Assembly (NCBI GenBank): GCA_001600695.1
Contig: BCKQ01000009.1
Coordinates: forward strand, 62,001 to 126,000
Direction: 5' to 3'
DNA from: Ascoidea asiatica
Taxonomy: Eukaryota; Ascomycota; Saccharomycetes; Ascoideales; Ascoideaceae
Length of the DNA: 64,000 bases
Each line of letters starts with the position of its first letter. Positions within the stretch are counted from its first letter, which is position 1. Positions 1 through 9,157 of this stretch are shown here, piece by piece. The position numbers were made by a program, and so were the translations under genes. The notes under the pieces are model-generated. The model ran no database searches. It was given only the letters and a program-made list of their open reading frames with translations, and was not told where the DNA came from.

Positions 1-420
1 TAATAATAATAAACTTTCTTTAAATTTTGAATTTAAATTACTTCTATTATTATAATGAAAGTTTCTTTTAATATTGAAATATTTATTACAATTTTTATTT
101 GATTCTTGAATATAATTTCTTTTAAATGTTTTAATCTTTACATCATTTGAAAAAATAATAGAAAATGGTTTGTATTTTGAATTAAAATATGATTTTGAAT
201 ATAATTTTGAATATAAATTTGAATATAAATTTGAATTAGAAATTGAATTGGAAATTGAATATGGTTTTGAATTAATAGTTTTTATTGAAAAACTTTTTAA
301 TGGAATATAATATGAGGAAGATGAGGAGGATAAAGTTAATGGAAATAATTTATTTTTTGAAAATATTGGCTTTAAATTGCCTATTGAAAGATTTATTCTT
401 AAAGCATTACTCCAAAACAT
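1..420 (-). CDS. 5' end of an unidentified, probably mitochondrial protein (partial, runs off left edge)
   Basis: On the minus strand, 140 codons stay open from an ATG at 420-418 to the window edge. An in-frame TGA lies two codons upstream of that ATG, which fixes the start. The protein begins MFWSNALRINL, is rich in Ser, Asn, Lys, Tyr and Phe, and has no acidic residue until about Asp93. That is the composition of a long mitochondrial presequence with a low-complexity extension. A repeated SNLY/SKLY-type tetrapeptide occupies about residues 62-76. The catalytic part must lie beyond the window, so I do not assign a family. It is divergent from the heme lyase gene, sharing an intergenic region of about 400 bp. 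That the frame is coding is inferred from its length and from codon choice matching the neighbours. Confidence 0.6.
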   Translation of the reverse strand, partial: MFWSNALRINLSIGNLKPIFSKNKLFPLTLSSSSSSYYIPLKSFSIKTINSKPYSISNSISNSNLYSNLYSKLYSKSYFNSKYKPFSIIFSNDVKIKTFKRNYIQESNKNCNKYFNIKRNFHYNNRSNLNSKFKESLLLL

Positions 421-826
421 ATTTCAATCTAAAGTCTATCTCTTTTAAATTCAAATTATATTTGATTAAATTCAATTCAATTCAATTTTTAATTCTTCTG
501 GTTTTAATATTTCCAACTATTTCTTTAAATCTTTTGATCTGATTCAAATATTGAATATATCTTCATTGAAGCATTTTGCTTCCGGTTCAATCCGACTCGG
601 GACTAGAGTTAGAAGTAATAAACTCGTGACCTCCACTGTAATGGCAAATCACACAATCCGGATTGGTAAGTCGACGGTCGGAAGTGGCAAACAAAGAAAG
701 AGTGAAGAAAGAAAAGTCTACAAAAGAAGAAGGAAATTGAATTGAACTGAACTGCTTCTACTGCAAGAACAGGATTGAATGTAGAAGAAGTTACCAGATA
801 CTACTGCTGCAAAGAGAAACAATAAT
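421..826. other. Divergent intergenic region, left-edge gene / CYT2
   Basis: This 406-bp region separates two divergent starts and should hold both promoters. It is clearly richer in G+C between about 570 and 700 than the genes around it. A 64-codon open frame at 551-745 has no recognisable features and is probably chance. No tRNA or other RNA gene was seen. Confidence 0.5.
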
Positions 827-1597
827 ATGAGTCTGGATAATGAACAGCCCAAATGTCCTGTGGATCATGCCACTAGAGATGCTTGGTTAAAAAACCAACA
901 AAAAGAAGCACAGAAAGATAAAAAAAACATAGAGAAATCCCCCGTAGATCATAATAATGTTAATACTAAGACTTCAAAATCTTCTTGGTTTAGTTTTTGG
1001 GCAAGTGATTCATCATCACCTTCAGTCTCTATAAATAATAATAATGAAGCTTGTTCTTCAAATACTGTTAAAGATTTATTAAATAATGAAAATTTAAATA
1101 CTTCAAAATTACCTGATCAAAGACAGATATCTTCAATACCAAGAACAGGTACTGATTCAAATTGGGTTTACCCTTCTCAAAAACAATTTTTTGAATCAAT
1201 GAAAAGAAAAAAATGGGATCCAGAAGAAAAAGATATGAAATCAATAGTACCTATACATAATTTTGTTAATGAACAAGCATGGCATTTAATTCAATTATGG
1301 GAAAAAAATCAAGGTGGAGAAAATTGTGGTGGAATTAAATTAACAAGTTTTAAAGGTGATTCTAAAAAATTAACTCCAAGAGCAAGATGGAAAATGCTTA
1401 TGGGTTATCAAAAACCTTTTGATAGACATGATTGGACAATTAATAGATGTGGAACTGAAATTGAATATGTTATAGATTTTTATACTGGAAAACAATTACC
1501 AAATAGTGATTTACCAAGTTTTTTCTTAGATGTTAGACCAAAACTTAATACTTATGAAGGTGCAAAATTAAGATTATTAAAAATCCTTGGTTATTAA
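827..1597 (+). CDS. CYT2: Holocytochrome c-type synthase (heme lyase), CYT2 type
   Basis: This enzyme attaches heme covalently to apocytochrome c1 and/or c in the mitochondrial intermembrane space. The N-terminus carries a CPV heme-regulatory motif (Cys10-Pro-Val) in the context KCPVDHATRDAWL, as I recall for Cyt2. Yeast Cyc3 has a different head with two CPV motifs. The core follows: WVYPSQKQFF, VPIHNFVNE with the heme-ligating His near residue 144, GDSKKLTPRARWKM, PFDRHDW, YVIDFYTG and DVRPKLNT. The length (256 aa) exceeds that of S. cerevisiae Cyt2 because of a Ser/Asn-rich linker at about residues 35-100. The heme lyase family is certain. The choice of CYT2 over CYC3 rests on the N-terminus, and a single enzyme could serve both cytochromes here. 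Confidence 0.88.
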   Translation: MSLDNEQPKCPVDHATRDAWLKNQQKEAQKDKKNIEKSPVDHNNVNTKTSKSSWFSFWASDSSSPSVSINNNNEACSSNTVKDLLNNENLNTSKLPDQRQISSIPRTGTDSNWVYPSQKQFFESMKRKKWDPEEKDMKSIVPIHNFVNEQAWHLIQLWEKNQGGENCGGIKLTSFKGDSKKLTPRARWKMLMGYQKPFDRHDWTINRCGTEIEYVIDFYTGKQLPNSDLPSFFLDVRPKLNTYEGAKLRLLKILGY

Positions 1598-1920
1598 TTT
1601 AATCTTTTTATACAACTTTTATCTGTAAATATCATCAATGTAATAAATACTGTAAAGTTATAGTTATCAGTAACTTAACTTAGTTTACCAAATTTAAGCA
1701 TTTCAAGTTTTCAAACAAGCTAAAAATACACGTGAAAACCCCCGGTTAAACCTAATTAGGAACTTTGATTATTTTGAGTTTCGACTTTCGAAAAATATTG
1801 AAAAAAATTGGAAATTTGTAGAAATTTCAAAGATTTCAATGAAAAAAAAATGAATAAATCATTAAAAAAACAATTGACAAATACCAATTATCAAAAAAAA
1901 AATTATAGTACTTTCACAAA
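1598..1920. other. Intergenic region upstream of TRM61
   Basis: These 323 bp contain a CACGTG site at 1729-1734 and an A-rich tract just before the TRM61 start. Nothing coding is seen. Confidence 0.5.
1729..1734. promoter_or_regulatory. CACGTG E-box upstream of TRM61
   Basis: A palindromic CACGTG lies about 190 bp before the TRM61 start. In yeasts this is the core site of bHLH factors such as Cbf1, Pho4 and Tye7. The same hexamer recurs upstream of URB1, RBK1 and SWD2 in this window. Function is inferred. Confidence 0.35.
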
Positions 1921-3132
1921 ATGTCTTTTCAAGAATATAAAGAGTTTGTCGAAGAAGGTGATCTAGTTTTAGTTTGGATTGGAAGAGATAATTATAAACC
2001 AATATATATTAATTCAAAAGAAAATCAAAGTTTAAATACAAGATATGGTTCTTTTCCACATTCTTCAATGATTTCTCAAAGATTTGGTTCTCAAATTGCT
2101 TCAAAATCAGGTAAAGGTTTTATATATCTTTTAGCTCCAACTCCTGAATTATGGACTTTATCTTTACCACATAGAACTCAAATTGTATATACTCCAGATT
2201 CTTCATATATAATTCAAAGATTAAATATTTTACCAGATTCAAGAATAATTGAAGCAGGTACTGGATCTGGTTCATTTTCACATTCTTTTGCAAGATCAAT
2301 AGAAAAAAATTGTAATGGATTATTATTTTCATATGAATTTCATGAAAAGAGATATTTAGAAGCAAAAGATGAATTTGAAAAACATAAATTACTTAATGAA
2401 AAAATTTTAATAACTCATAGAGATGTTTGTAATGATGGTTTTAAAATTAAAGAAATTGAAAAAATTAATGCAACTGCAATATTCTTAGATTTACCATCTC
2501 CATGGACTGCAATTCCACATTTAAATGAAGTAATTGATAAAAATAAATTTGTTTCAATTTGTTGTTTTTCACCATGTATTGAACAAGTTGAAAAAACCAT
2601 AACTTCATTAAAAAATAATGGTTGGGTTAATATTGAAATGGTTGAAGTTCAGGGGAGAAAATGGAGAGCAAATAAAATAATGATAAAAGATTTAGATGAT
2701 GTAGTTAATAGATTAAAAGATGTTAAAAAAAGAAAAATTGAAGGATATGCTGAAGAAAATAATAAAAGAAATAAAAAAAGAAATTCAACTGAATTAGATT
2801 CACAAGTAGATAATACGTCGACAGAAGATATTCCAATAGAAGATACACCAATAGAAAGCAAATCAGTAGAGAATATATTGGAAAAAAATATTTCCGAAAA
2901 AGATTCAAAAAATGAAGAAAAGTTAGAAGAACTTAAAAAAGAACAGCCAATAAATAGGAAAGCTAGAGGATTTAATCCTTTTGGACGTGGATTAAGAGTC
3001 AAAGAAGGTGATGAAAATTATAAATGGTTAAATTCAAGTAAAAACGAACAAGAAATAAAAACTCATACGAGTTATTTAACATTTGCATCTAGAGAAGCTG
3101 AAATAGAATTAATTCCTATAAAAGTGATATAG
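1921..3132 (+). CDS. TRM61 (GCD14): tRNA (adenine-58-N1)-methyltransferase catalytic subunit
   Basis: This is the SAM-binding subunit of the nuclear Trm6-Trm61 complex, which makes m1A58 in tRNAs including initiator tRNA-Met. The N-terminal beta-barrel region (GDLVLVWIGRD; FGSQIAS) is followed by LAPTPELWTLSLPHRTQIVY, the SAM motif I EAGTGSGSFS at about residues 111-120, and the family signature LDLPSPW with the catalytic Asp near residue 190. The C-terminus has a charged, low-complexity insert at about residues 270-345, then the conserved tail (ARGFNPFGRGLR; HTSYLTFA). Length (403 aa) is close to S. cerevisiae Gcd14 (383 aa). In S. cerevisiae GCD14 (YJL125C) is adjacent to LSM1 (YJL124C). 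Here LSM1 is three genes downstream. Confidence 0.95.
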   Translation: MSFQEYKEFVEEGDLVLVWIGRDNYKPIYINSKENQSLNTRYGSFPHSSMISQRFGSQIASKSGKGFIYLLAPTPELWTLSLPHRTQIVYTPDSSYIIQRLNILPDSRIIEAGTGSGSFSHSFARSIEKNCNGLLFSYEFHEKRYLEAKDEFEKHKLLNEKILITHRDVCNDGFKIKEIEKINATAIFLDLPSPWTAIPHLNEVIDKNKFVSICCFSPCIEQVEKTITSLKNNGWVNIEMVEVQGRKWRANKIMIKDLDDVVNRLKDVKKRKIEGYAEENNKRNKKRNSTELDSQVDNTSTEDIPIEDTPIESKSVENILEKNISEKDSKNEEKLEELKKEQPINRKARGFNPFGRGLRVKEGDENYKWLNSSKNEQEIKTHTSYLTFASREAEIELIPIKVI

Positions 3133-3829
3133 ATTATATATTTAAAATAAAACTAAATTATCTTTTATATTGTAGATTATCCTTTAACCATATAACCATG
3201 CTACTTCAATTGTTTCTGATCTCCAGCTCTCATTAAAAACCTGATAAGATCAAAGGAATATAATCAAAACAATAATAAATAATCAAAACAATCAATATCA
3301 ATATCAATATTAATATCAATAACAAAATCGAAAGGTTCTCGCACATTGTTACCAATGCAGTGCTTTTTAAGCGTACGAGCCTTCAGGTTTGATGCAAAGT
3401 TTCTTTCGTATCAAAACTTCCGCAAAAGGCTCGCAAATATTCACTTAGAACCTATTTAAAAATAAAAACGAAGAAGTGAAAAATAATTCAGTTATTCAAT
3501 TAATTATTTAATTAATTAATTGTTTATTAAATTGTCCTATTTTCAATTGAAATATAAAAGAATTAACAACAATTAAGTGAATTCTATATAAGAATATTAA
3601 TTGCAAATAGTATTGATATATCAATTCCATTAGAGCATGGTGAAAACTTTTCTCTTCATTAGATTTTATACTCTACTTTCATTATATATCTAGGTTCTAA
3701 TATCCTGTGAATAATTAAGAAATTTTAAACTATTTTATTCCCATCTGAATAATATCATGAATTGGTCAAATTTTAAAGTCCTTTAGTTTCAATCTTTCAG
3801 TTCATTTTTTTTTCAACAAATAAAATACA
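3133..3829. other. Intergenic region TRM61-HEM14 with hairpin-forming block
   Basis: These 697 bp are A+T rich apart from a block at about 3330-3440 that can form two tandem hairpins (separate entry). The rest, including an AATTAATT-type stretch near 3500, probably holds the HEM14 promoter. Confidence 0.5.
3341..3433. ncRNA. Candidate structured RNA or cruciform (two tandem hairpins)
   Basis: The first hairpin is GCAC-ATTG / CAAT-(gca)-GTGC at 3341-3364. The second is closed by CGAGCCTT (3376-3383) with AAGGCTCG (3426-3433), and inside it GTTTGAT faces ATCAAAAC and AAAG faces CTTT. Two consecutive stems with internal bulges resemble an H/ACA-type layout, but I could not place convincing H and ACA boxes. 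The strand is undecided, since the stems form on either strand. It could be a snoRNA, a 5' regulatory structure or a protein-binding palindrome. Existence of the inverted repeats is certain; being an RNA gene is a guess. Confidence 0.25.
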
Positions 3830-4637
3830 ATGAATTCTCTAAGAACTTTACCAATCAATTCCAAAATTGCTGTTATTGGAGGTGGTATATCTGGTCTATC
3901 TTATGCTTATTTCTTGACAACATTAAGACCGGATTTAAGTATAACAATCTTTGAATCTTCTTGGAAAACTGGTGGCTATATTTATTCTTCAAAAACGAAT
4001 CTTGTAAATAATAATATAAATACCAATACCAATACAAACAAAGAAAAAATAGACTTAATTCCAATAAATAATCTCACCACTAAAACAAAACAAAACTCAA
4101 TTTTATTTGAAAAGGGCCCAAGAACTTTAAGAGGAAGATCTGATGGAACTTTAATAATTCTTGATCTATTCTCAAGATTTAATAAACTAGATGAAATTTA
4201 TGCAATATCGAAAAATTCCCTAGCTAATAAAAAATACCTTTTATCAAATGATAATAAATTAATTCAAGTACCAAATTCAATGTATAAGAATCCCTCAGTT
4301 TTCTTTAAATTTATCTTCTCTTCAGTTTTTTGTTTCCATAAAAATTTCTTCAATTTACTTCTTGAACCTTTCAAGCCATTAAAATTGGAAAAAGTTGATG
4401 AGTCTGTTCAAAGTTTTTTCAGTAGAAGAATTGGAAAAGAATTTAGTCAAAATATTGTTAGTGCAGTTTATCATGGAATTTATGCTGGAGATATTGCAAG
4501 ACTTTCTGTTAAATCTCTTATGCCTGCAATGTATAATATTGAAAAAAGTGGGCATTCTTTATTTGGGATATGTTTAATCAGACTTGCAAATTTTTTAAAA
4601 ACTAAAATTAAAAATAAATTTATAGGCAAAAATAAAA

Positions 4638-4668
<31 letters not shown>

Positions 4669-5680
4669 TTCAACAAGTATATTGTCAAAAGATTTACAAA
4701 CTTATCAATCAATTTTTAAAGAAAATTGTTTAAATTTAAATGGTTTATCTTTATTTTTGAAGAATGCACCTATGCTTTCGTTTGTAAAGGGTTTACAATC
4801 TTTAACCAATGGTTTACAAAAACTGATTTTACTCAATCCTAAAAATAAACTAATTTTGAATGATCCTGTTATATCAATAAAAAAGAATAAACTCAATAAT
4901 GAAATCATCATAAATACAAGTCTGAATGTAAACCAAAGTTTTAATTTTGTTAAATCAAGTGTTAATGCACCCACATTGACTAAAATACTTTCAAATACTT
5001 TGAAATCTACTAATAAAGTTCAAAAACAATTACTTGAAAAACTAACTAAAATAAATTATGTAAATGTTTGTTTGGTAAATGTATATATACCTAATGAAGA
5101 TATTTTAAAAAATCATCATGGCTTTGGTTATTTAATTCCAAAAGCTTACTATTCAAAAACTAATAATTCAGAAAATCTGTTAGGTGTAATTTTTGATTCA
5201 GATATTGAAAAATCAAGATCTTTATTATTTACTCCAGAAGTTTCTAAACTTTTAACAAATCAAAGCTCTATTTTTTCAAAAGATTTCAAGTTTCCAATAA
5301 TAAAAGATGAGTTTGAAAAAAACAATTCAAATTATTCAAAAATTACAGTAATTATTGGTGGTCATTACTGGTCTTATAATAAAGATTTTATAATTCCTTC
5401 AAAATCAATCGCAAAACACATTTGTAAAAATGCATTATATAAACAAGTGGGCATTGATTTAGAGAAATATAACGATGCCATAATAGAAATTGAATTTATT
5501 GAAAAATCAATTCCTCAATATGAAGTTGGTTTTGATGATCTTAGAGAAAATATTCATAAAGATATAAATGAGGTTTTTGAAGATAGTTTGAAACTTGGAG
5601 GTATGTCTTTTTCTAGAGGAATTGGAGTTCCAGATTGTGTTTTGAATGGCTTCAAAGAAGCACTTAATGATAGTAAATAG
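3830..5680 (+). CDS. HEM14: Protoporphyrinogen oxidase
   Basis: This FAD enzyme of the mitochondrial inner membrane oxidises protoporphyrinogen IX to protoporphyrin IX, the step before ferrochelatase in heme synthesis. A Rossmann dinucleotide motif VIGGGISGLSYAYFL lies at about residues 15-29, followed by the FES(S)WKTGGYI segment. GPRTLRGRSDGT is the family signature after the FAD domain. YHGIYAGDIARLSVKSLMP is diagnostic of protoporphyrinogen oxidase. The C-terminal FAD-contacting segment reads FSRGIGVPDCVLNG. The protein is longer (616 aa) than S. cerevisiae Hem14 (539 aa) because of an Asn/Thr insert at about residues 60-75 and a Lys/Glu run near residue 270. No cleavable presequence is obvious, as is usual for this family. 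It lies two genes from the heme lyase gene. Confidence 0.95.
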
Positions 5681-6031
5681 ATCTTGATTTGTAAACTATA
5701 AACATATAGAAGAACATAATGATACCTTGTATATTAAAAAATAAATTATTTTTCGTTAACTTGTTTGAAAACAAATTCAAGTTTCAATGTTTTGTAAGTT
5801 TCTTCGAAGAACCAAAAGCTTCACTTCACTTCAGTAGAACTTTGAGCCCATAAAAATTAAAAATATCGTTCCCGGTTTTTAACTATGCGAAATCATTTTT
5901 CCTCCATAGTGAAAAAAAAGGTAACGATAACTGACAATAAAAGTAATCGATAAAAAAATGTAGTTTTGTGTCTTTATGTATTGCTTTTTTCAATAAGAAG
6001 TATAAAAAGATTTATAAATGTTGAAGTAGAT
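5681..6031. other. Intergenic region upstream of NDUFAF7-like gene
   Basis: About 350 bp hold the 3' end of HEM14 and the promoter of the next gene. An upstream in-frame ATG at 5966 is discussed with that gene. No other feature was seen. Confidence 0.45.
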
Positions 6032-7789
6032 ATGATTCCAATTTATCTGCGTGGAGCATCAATATCAATTACAAATAAGAGTTATTTAGAGTTTTTAAGA
6101 AATGGAATATTGGAAAGAAGTCGATTCTTTTCTTCAACAACAGCCCAAAATAATGATTCAAATGAAAAGAAATTTGTTCATGATTATTCAGTAAATCCAA
6201 CTACTTTTTCTTTTCAATTACCTAATAAAAAAGATTTCGATCCTAAAGAGATAAAAATAAGTCCAAATCCTGTATCACTTTTATTCGAAAACATTGGAGT
6301 AAAGACTTCACTTTCAAATTATAAAGATAATGAGAGTAATTTTGAACAATATCCATTATATGATTTTAAAAAGTTAAGCAAGAAAACTGTAAATAAAACT
6401 TTAAGACCTAAGAATATTAGATTAACTTCAAAAGATTTCATTGATGATAGTTTATATAATCCAAATTATGGATATTTTAATAACTCCGATGTTGAAATTT
6501 TTCATTTAAATGATTCAATTGATTTTTCAAAACTAAAAGACAATGATGATTTTTTAGATCAATGGGAAAAAAATTATAAAATTTATGATGAAAAAAATAA
6601 ATCATCTTCCAAGAATATTCAATTATGGCATACACCAACTGAATTATTTCAACCATATTATGGAGAAGCTTTAGCAAGATATTTACTAGTCAATTATAAA
6701 TTAACTCATTATCCATATAAGGATTTAATAATTTATGAAATGGGAGCAGGTAATGGAACATTAATGAAAAATATCTTAGATTTTATTAAAAGAGTTGATC
6801 CTGAAGTTTATTCAAAGACTCAATATAAAATTATAGAAATTTCATCAAATTTAGCAAATAAACAAAAATTACAAATTTCAAATAGTTTAATCAATTTAAA
6901 AAACAATTCCGAACATCATTCAAAAATAAAAATTATAAATAGATCAATATTTGATTGGAAAATGAAAATTTTAGAACCATGTTATTTTATTGCCTTAGAA
7001 GTTTTCGATAATTTTTCTCATGATATTATAAGATATAATAATTTAACACAACAACCATATCAAGGATATGTTGTAATTGATGAGCATGGAGATTTTCAAG
7101 AATATTTTAATCCAGAATTAGATTATTGGTCTAATCTTTTCTTGAGTTTAAGAGAAAAAGGAAATTATCCACAAATTAATAAAAAAAGAAAACTTTTAAA
7201 TTATTTGAAACCAGAACATCCATTAGATCAACCTGAATTTTGGAGAATTACTGCAAATCAATTATGGCCATTTAGAAATAATTTAACTTATCGTTCTGAG
7301 TTTATTCCAACAAAACTATTAGAATTTTTTCATATTTTAAAAGAATATTTTCCTAATCATTCTTTATTATCTTCTGATTTCAATTATCTACCAAGTAGTA
7401 TACCGAATGCTTTCAATGGACCTGTTGTTCAAACATTTTTCTCAAAATCACCAGATACTTCATTAGATAAAAAAAATCCAGATTCAATTCAAGAAGTTAA
7501 AAATGGAAATAAAACTCTTAAAGTTCAATTTAAAAAAAAGAGAAATCTTCATGATAAAGTTATTTCAACAGATACATATATGGTTAATCAAGGTTATTTT
7601 GATATAATGTTTCCAACAAATTTCCAACTTGCTTCAGATTTATATAGACAAGTAACTGGAAAAGAGTCCAAAATTGAATCTCACAATGATTTTTTACGTC
7701 AATGGGGAGATTTGGAAGCAACTTCTACCAAGAAGGGAGAAAACCCAATGGTCGAGTTCTATAGAAACGTTTCATTCTTTTATTCATAG
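6032..7789 (+). CDS. Mitochondrial NDUFAF7/MidA-type SAM-dependent methyltransferase
   Basis: This is a member of the Methyltransf_28 (DUF185) family. Human NDUFAF7 dimethylates an arginine of complex I subunit NDUFS2, and S. cerevisiae, which lacks complex I, has a distant homologue that I believe is YKL162C. The frame opens at 5966, but the second Met (6032, MIPIYLRGASIS) starts a basic, hydroxylated mitochondrial-type presequence and looks the better start. Visible family blocks are the YGYF segment, WHTPTELFQPYYGEALARYL, the SAM loop YEMGAGNGTLMKNIL, an ALEVFDNFSHD segment, and the long C-terminal region ending near YRNVSFFYS. From 6032 the protein is 585 aa, longer than NDUFAF7 (about 440 aa). 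Substrate is unknown, and a complex I role depends on whether this yeast keeps complex I. Confidence 0.82.
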   Translation: MIPIYLRGASISITNKSYLEFLRNGILERSRFFSSTTAQNNDSNEKKFVHDYSVNPTTFSFQLPNKKDFDPKEIKISPNPVSLLFENIGVKTSLSNYKDNESNFEQYPLYDFKKLSKKTVNKTLRPKNIRLTSKDFIDDSLYNPNYGYFNNSDVEIFHLNDSIDFSKLKDNDDFLDQWEKNYKIYDEKNKSSSKNIQLWHTPTELFQPYYGEALARYLLVNYKLTHYPYKDLIIYEMGAGNGTLMKNILDFIKRVDPEVYSKTQYKIIEISSNLANKQKLQISNSLINLKNNSEHHSKIKIINRSIFDWKMKILEPCYFIALEVFDNFSHDIIRYNNLTQQPYQGYVVIDEHGDFQEYFNPELDYWSNLFLSLREKGNYPQINKKRKLLNYLKPEHPLDQPEFWRITANQLWPFRNNLTYRSEFIPTKLLEFFHILKEYFPNHSLLSSDFNYLPSSIPNAFNGPVVQTFFSKSPDTSLDKKNPDSIQEVKNGNKTLKVQFKKKRNLHDKVISTDTYMVNQGYFDIMFPTNFQLASDLYRQVTGKESKIESHNDFLRQWGDLEATSTKKGENPMVEFYRNVSFFYS

Positions 7790-8273
7790 ATTGCTTAAAC
7801 AAATAAAAACTCTGTAAATAAATGAATTCTTGTAAAAGCTGATAATAATTTCAATTTTACTTTAACGATTCAATTCAATTCTATTCAATTGAATAGGATA
7901 TTCATTAATTTGAATTTATTTTGTATTTCTTCTGCAGTTCGAATTGAAGCAAAGAAGGAGCGTGTCTAAAACTACGCATGTAACGAGTACTGTACTGAAA
8001 TATACACGGCCTCTTTGAAATTTTGACCACTTTTTTTGGGTTTTAATTCTAATTCAAGACAAAACAATTGAATATAACTTAAATATATCGCGATAAGAAG
8101 AGCTATTCTAAATAATAATTATACTAATTAGATCACCCAGAATAACAAACTTAATATTATATATCAAAAAATATTATAAATCAAACCTATATTTAAACAA
8201 AACCTATATTTCAGAGAAACTTCATTTCATTTCTCATTCCCAAGTCTATCAGTAATACTATAATTCAATAATA
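7790..8273. other. Intergenic region upstream of LSM1
   Basis: These 484 bp are A+T rich with a short richer block at about 7935-8010. Nothing coding is seen. It should hold the LSM1 promoter. Confidence 0.45.
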
Positions 8274-8378
8274 ATGTTCATGCCTCCAAATCAAGTACTT
8301 CCACAAACCAGTTCTTCTTTAAATACTCAAAAATCATCATCACTTAATAGTAATAACAACAATAACAACAGCAATAAC

Positions 8379-8409
<31 letters not shown>

Positions 8410-8864
8410 CCAATAGTGGAAATGATAATGTAGAAGAAAATCTTTATTTAGAATCATATCCTTTTACAACAGCAGCAGCTTTAGTTGGATCTGTTGATAA
8501 AAAAATATTTGTATTATTAAGAGATGGAAGAAATTTATTTGGAGTTTTAAGAACTTTTGATCAATATGCAAATTTAGTTTTACAAGATACTTTAGAAAGA
8601 ATTTATTTATTAAAAAATAAACTTTATGGAGAAAAAATTCAAGGAAATTATTTAATTAGAGGTGAAAATGTTGTTATGTTTGGAGAATTAGATATTGATA
8701 AAGAAGATCAACATTTACAAAATTTTACAAAAATTTCTTTTAAAGAAGCAGAAAATGAATTAAAAATATTAAATAATAAGAAAATTGAAAATGAAACTAA
8801 AAATACAAAAGTTTTATTAAAAAATGGTTTAATTAGTGATTTTACAAAAAGTGATCTTTATTAA
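8274..8864 (+). CDS. LSM1: Sm-like protein Lsm1, mRNA decay
   Basis: Lsm1 defines the cytoplasmic Lsm1-7 ring which, with Pat1, binds oligoadenylated mRNA 3' ends and promotes decapping. A poly-Asn head (residues 20-50) precedes the Sm fold. Sm1 reads KKIFVLLRDGRNLFGVLRTFDQYANLVL and matches Lsm1 closely, and Sm2 is IRGENVVMFGELDID at about residues 128-142. The C-terminal extension specific to Lsm1 is present and ends in DFTKSDLY, nearly as in S. cerevisiae (DFHKSDMY). It is 196 aa against 172 aa, and the extra length is the Asn run. A second Met two codons in (8280) could also serve as start. It converges with PRP31 across a long T tract. Confidence 0.96.
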
Positions 8865-9007
8865 GTTTGAAATTAATTAATGTTTATTATAAAAATTATT
8901 AAAAGAAAACCAATGAAAAAAAATGAAAAATATAATGATTATAATGATTATAACGATTATAGATAATTAGTTTGATTATGTGCTCAAGGATTGATTTTTT
9001 TTTCTTT

Positions 9008-9009
<2 letters not shown>

Positions 9010-9048
<39 letters not shown>

Positions 9049-9058
9049 CACTTTTTCT
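9010..9058 (+). repeat. Poly(T) homopolymer of about 49 nt between convergent LSM1 and PRP31
   Basis: An uninterrupted T run of about 49 nt sits in the roughly 290-bp gap between two 3' ends. Such a tract excludes nucleosomes and may help terminate transcription, but its exact length is uncertain in any assembly. Confidence 0.8.
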
Positions 9059-9157
9059 TTTAAAGTATTTTAATATAGAGAGAGTACTTAATATATAAAT
9101 ATTCTTTAATTTATGTATTCAAAATTTAAAAGAAATATATTGTAACATGATTGATGA

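Noticed and set aside
285-542. Plus-strand 85-codon open frame at the left edge
   Set aside because: It is largely antisense to the minus-strand partial gene, which has codon choice like the neighbours and a defined start.
570-610. GGTTCAATCC resembling a tRNA T-arm
   Set aside because: No matching acceptor stem, anticodon arm or A box could be found around it.
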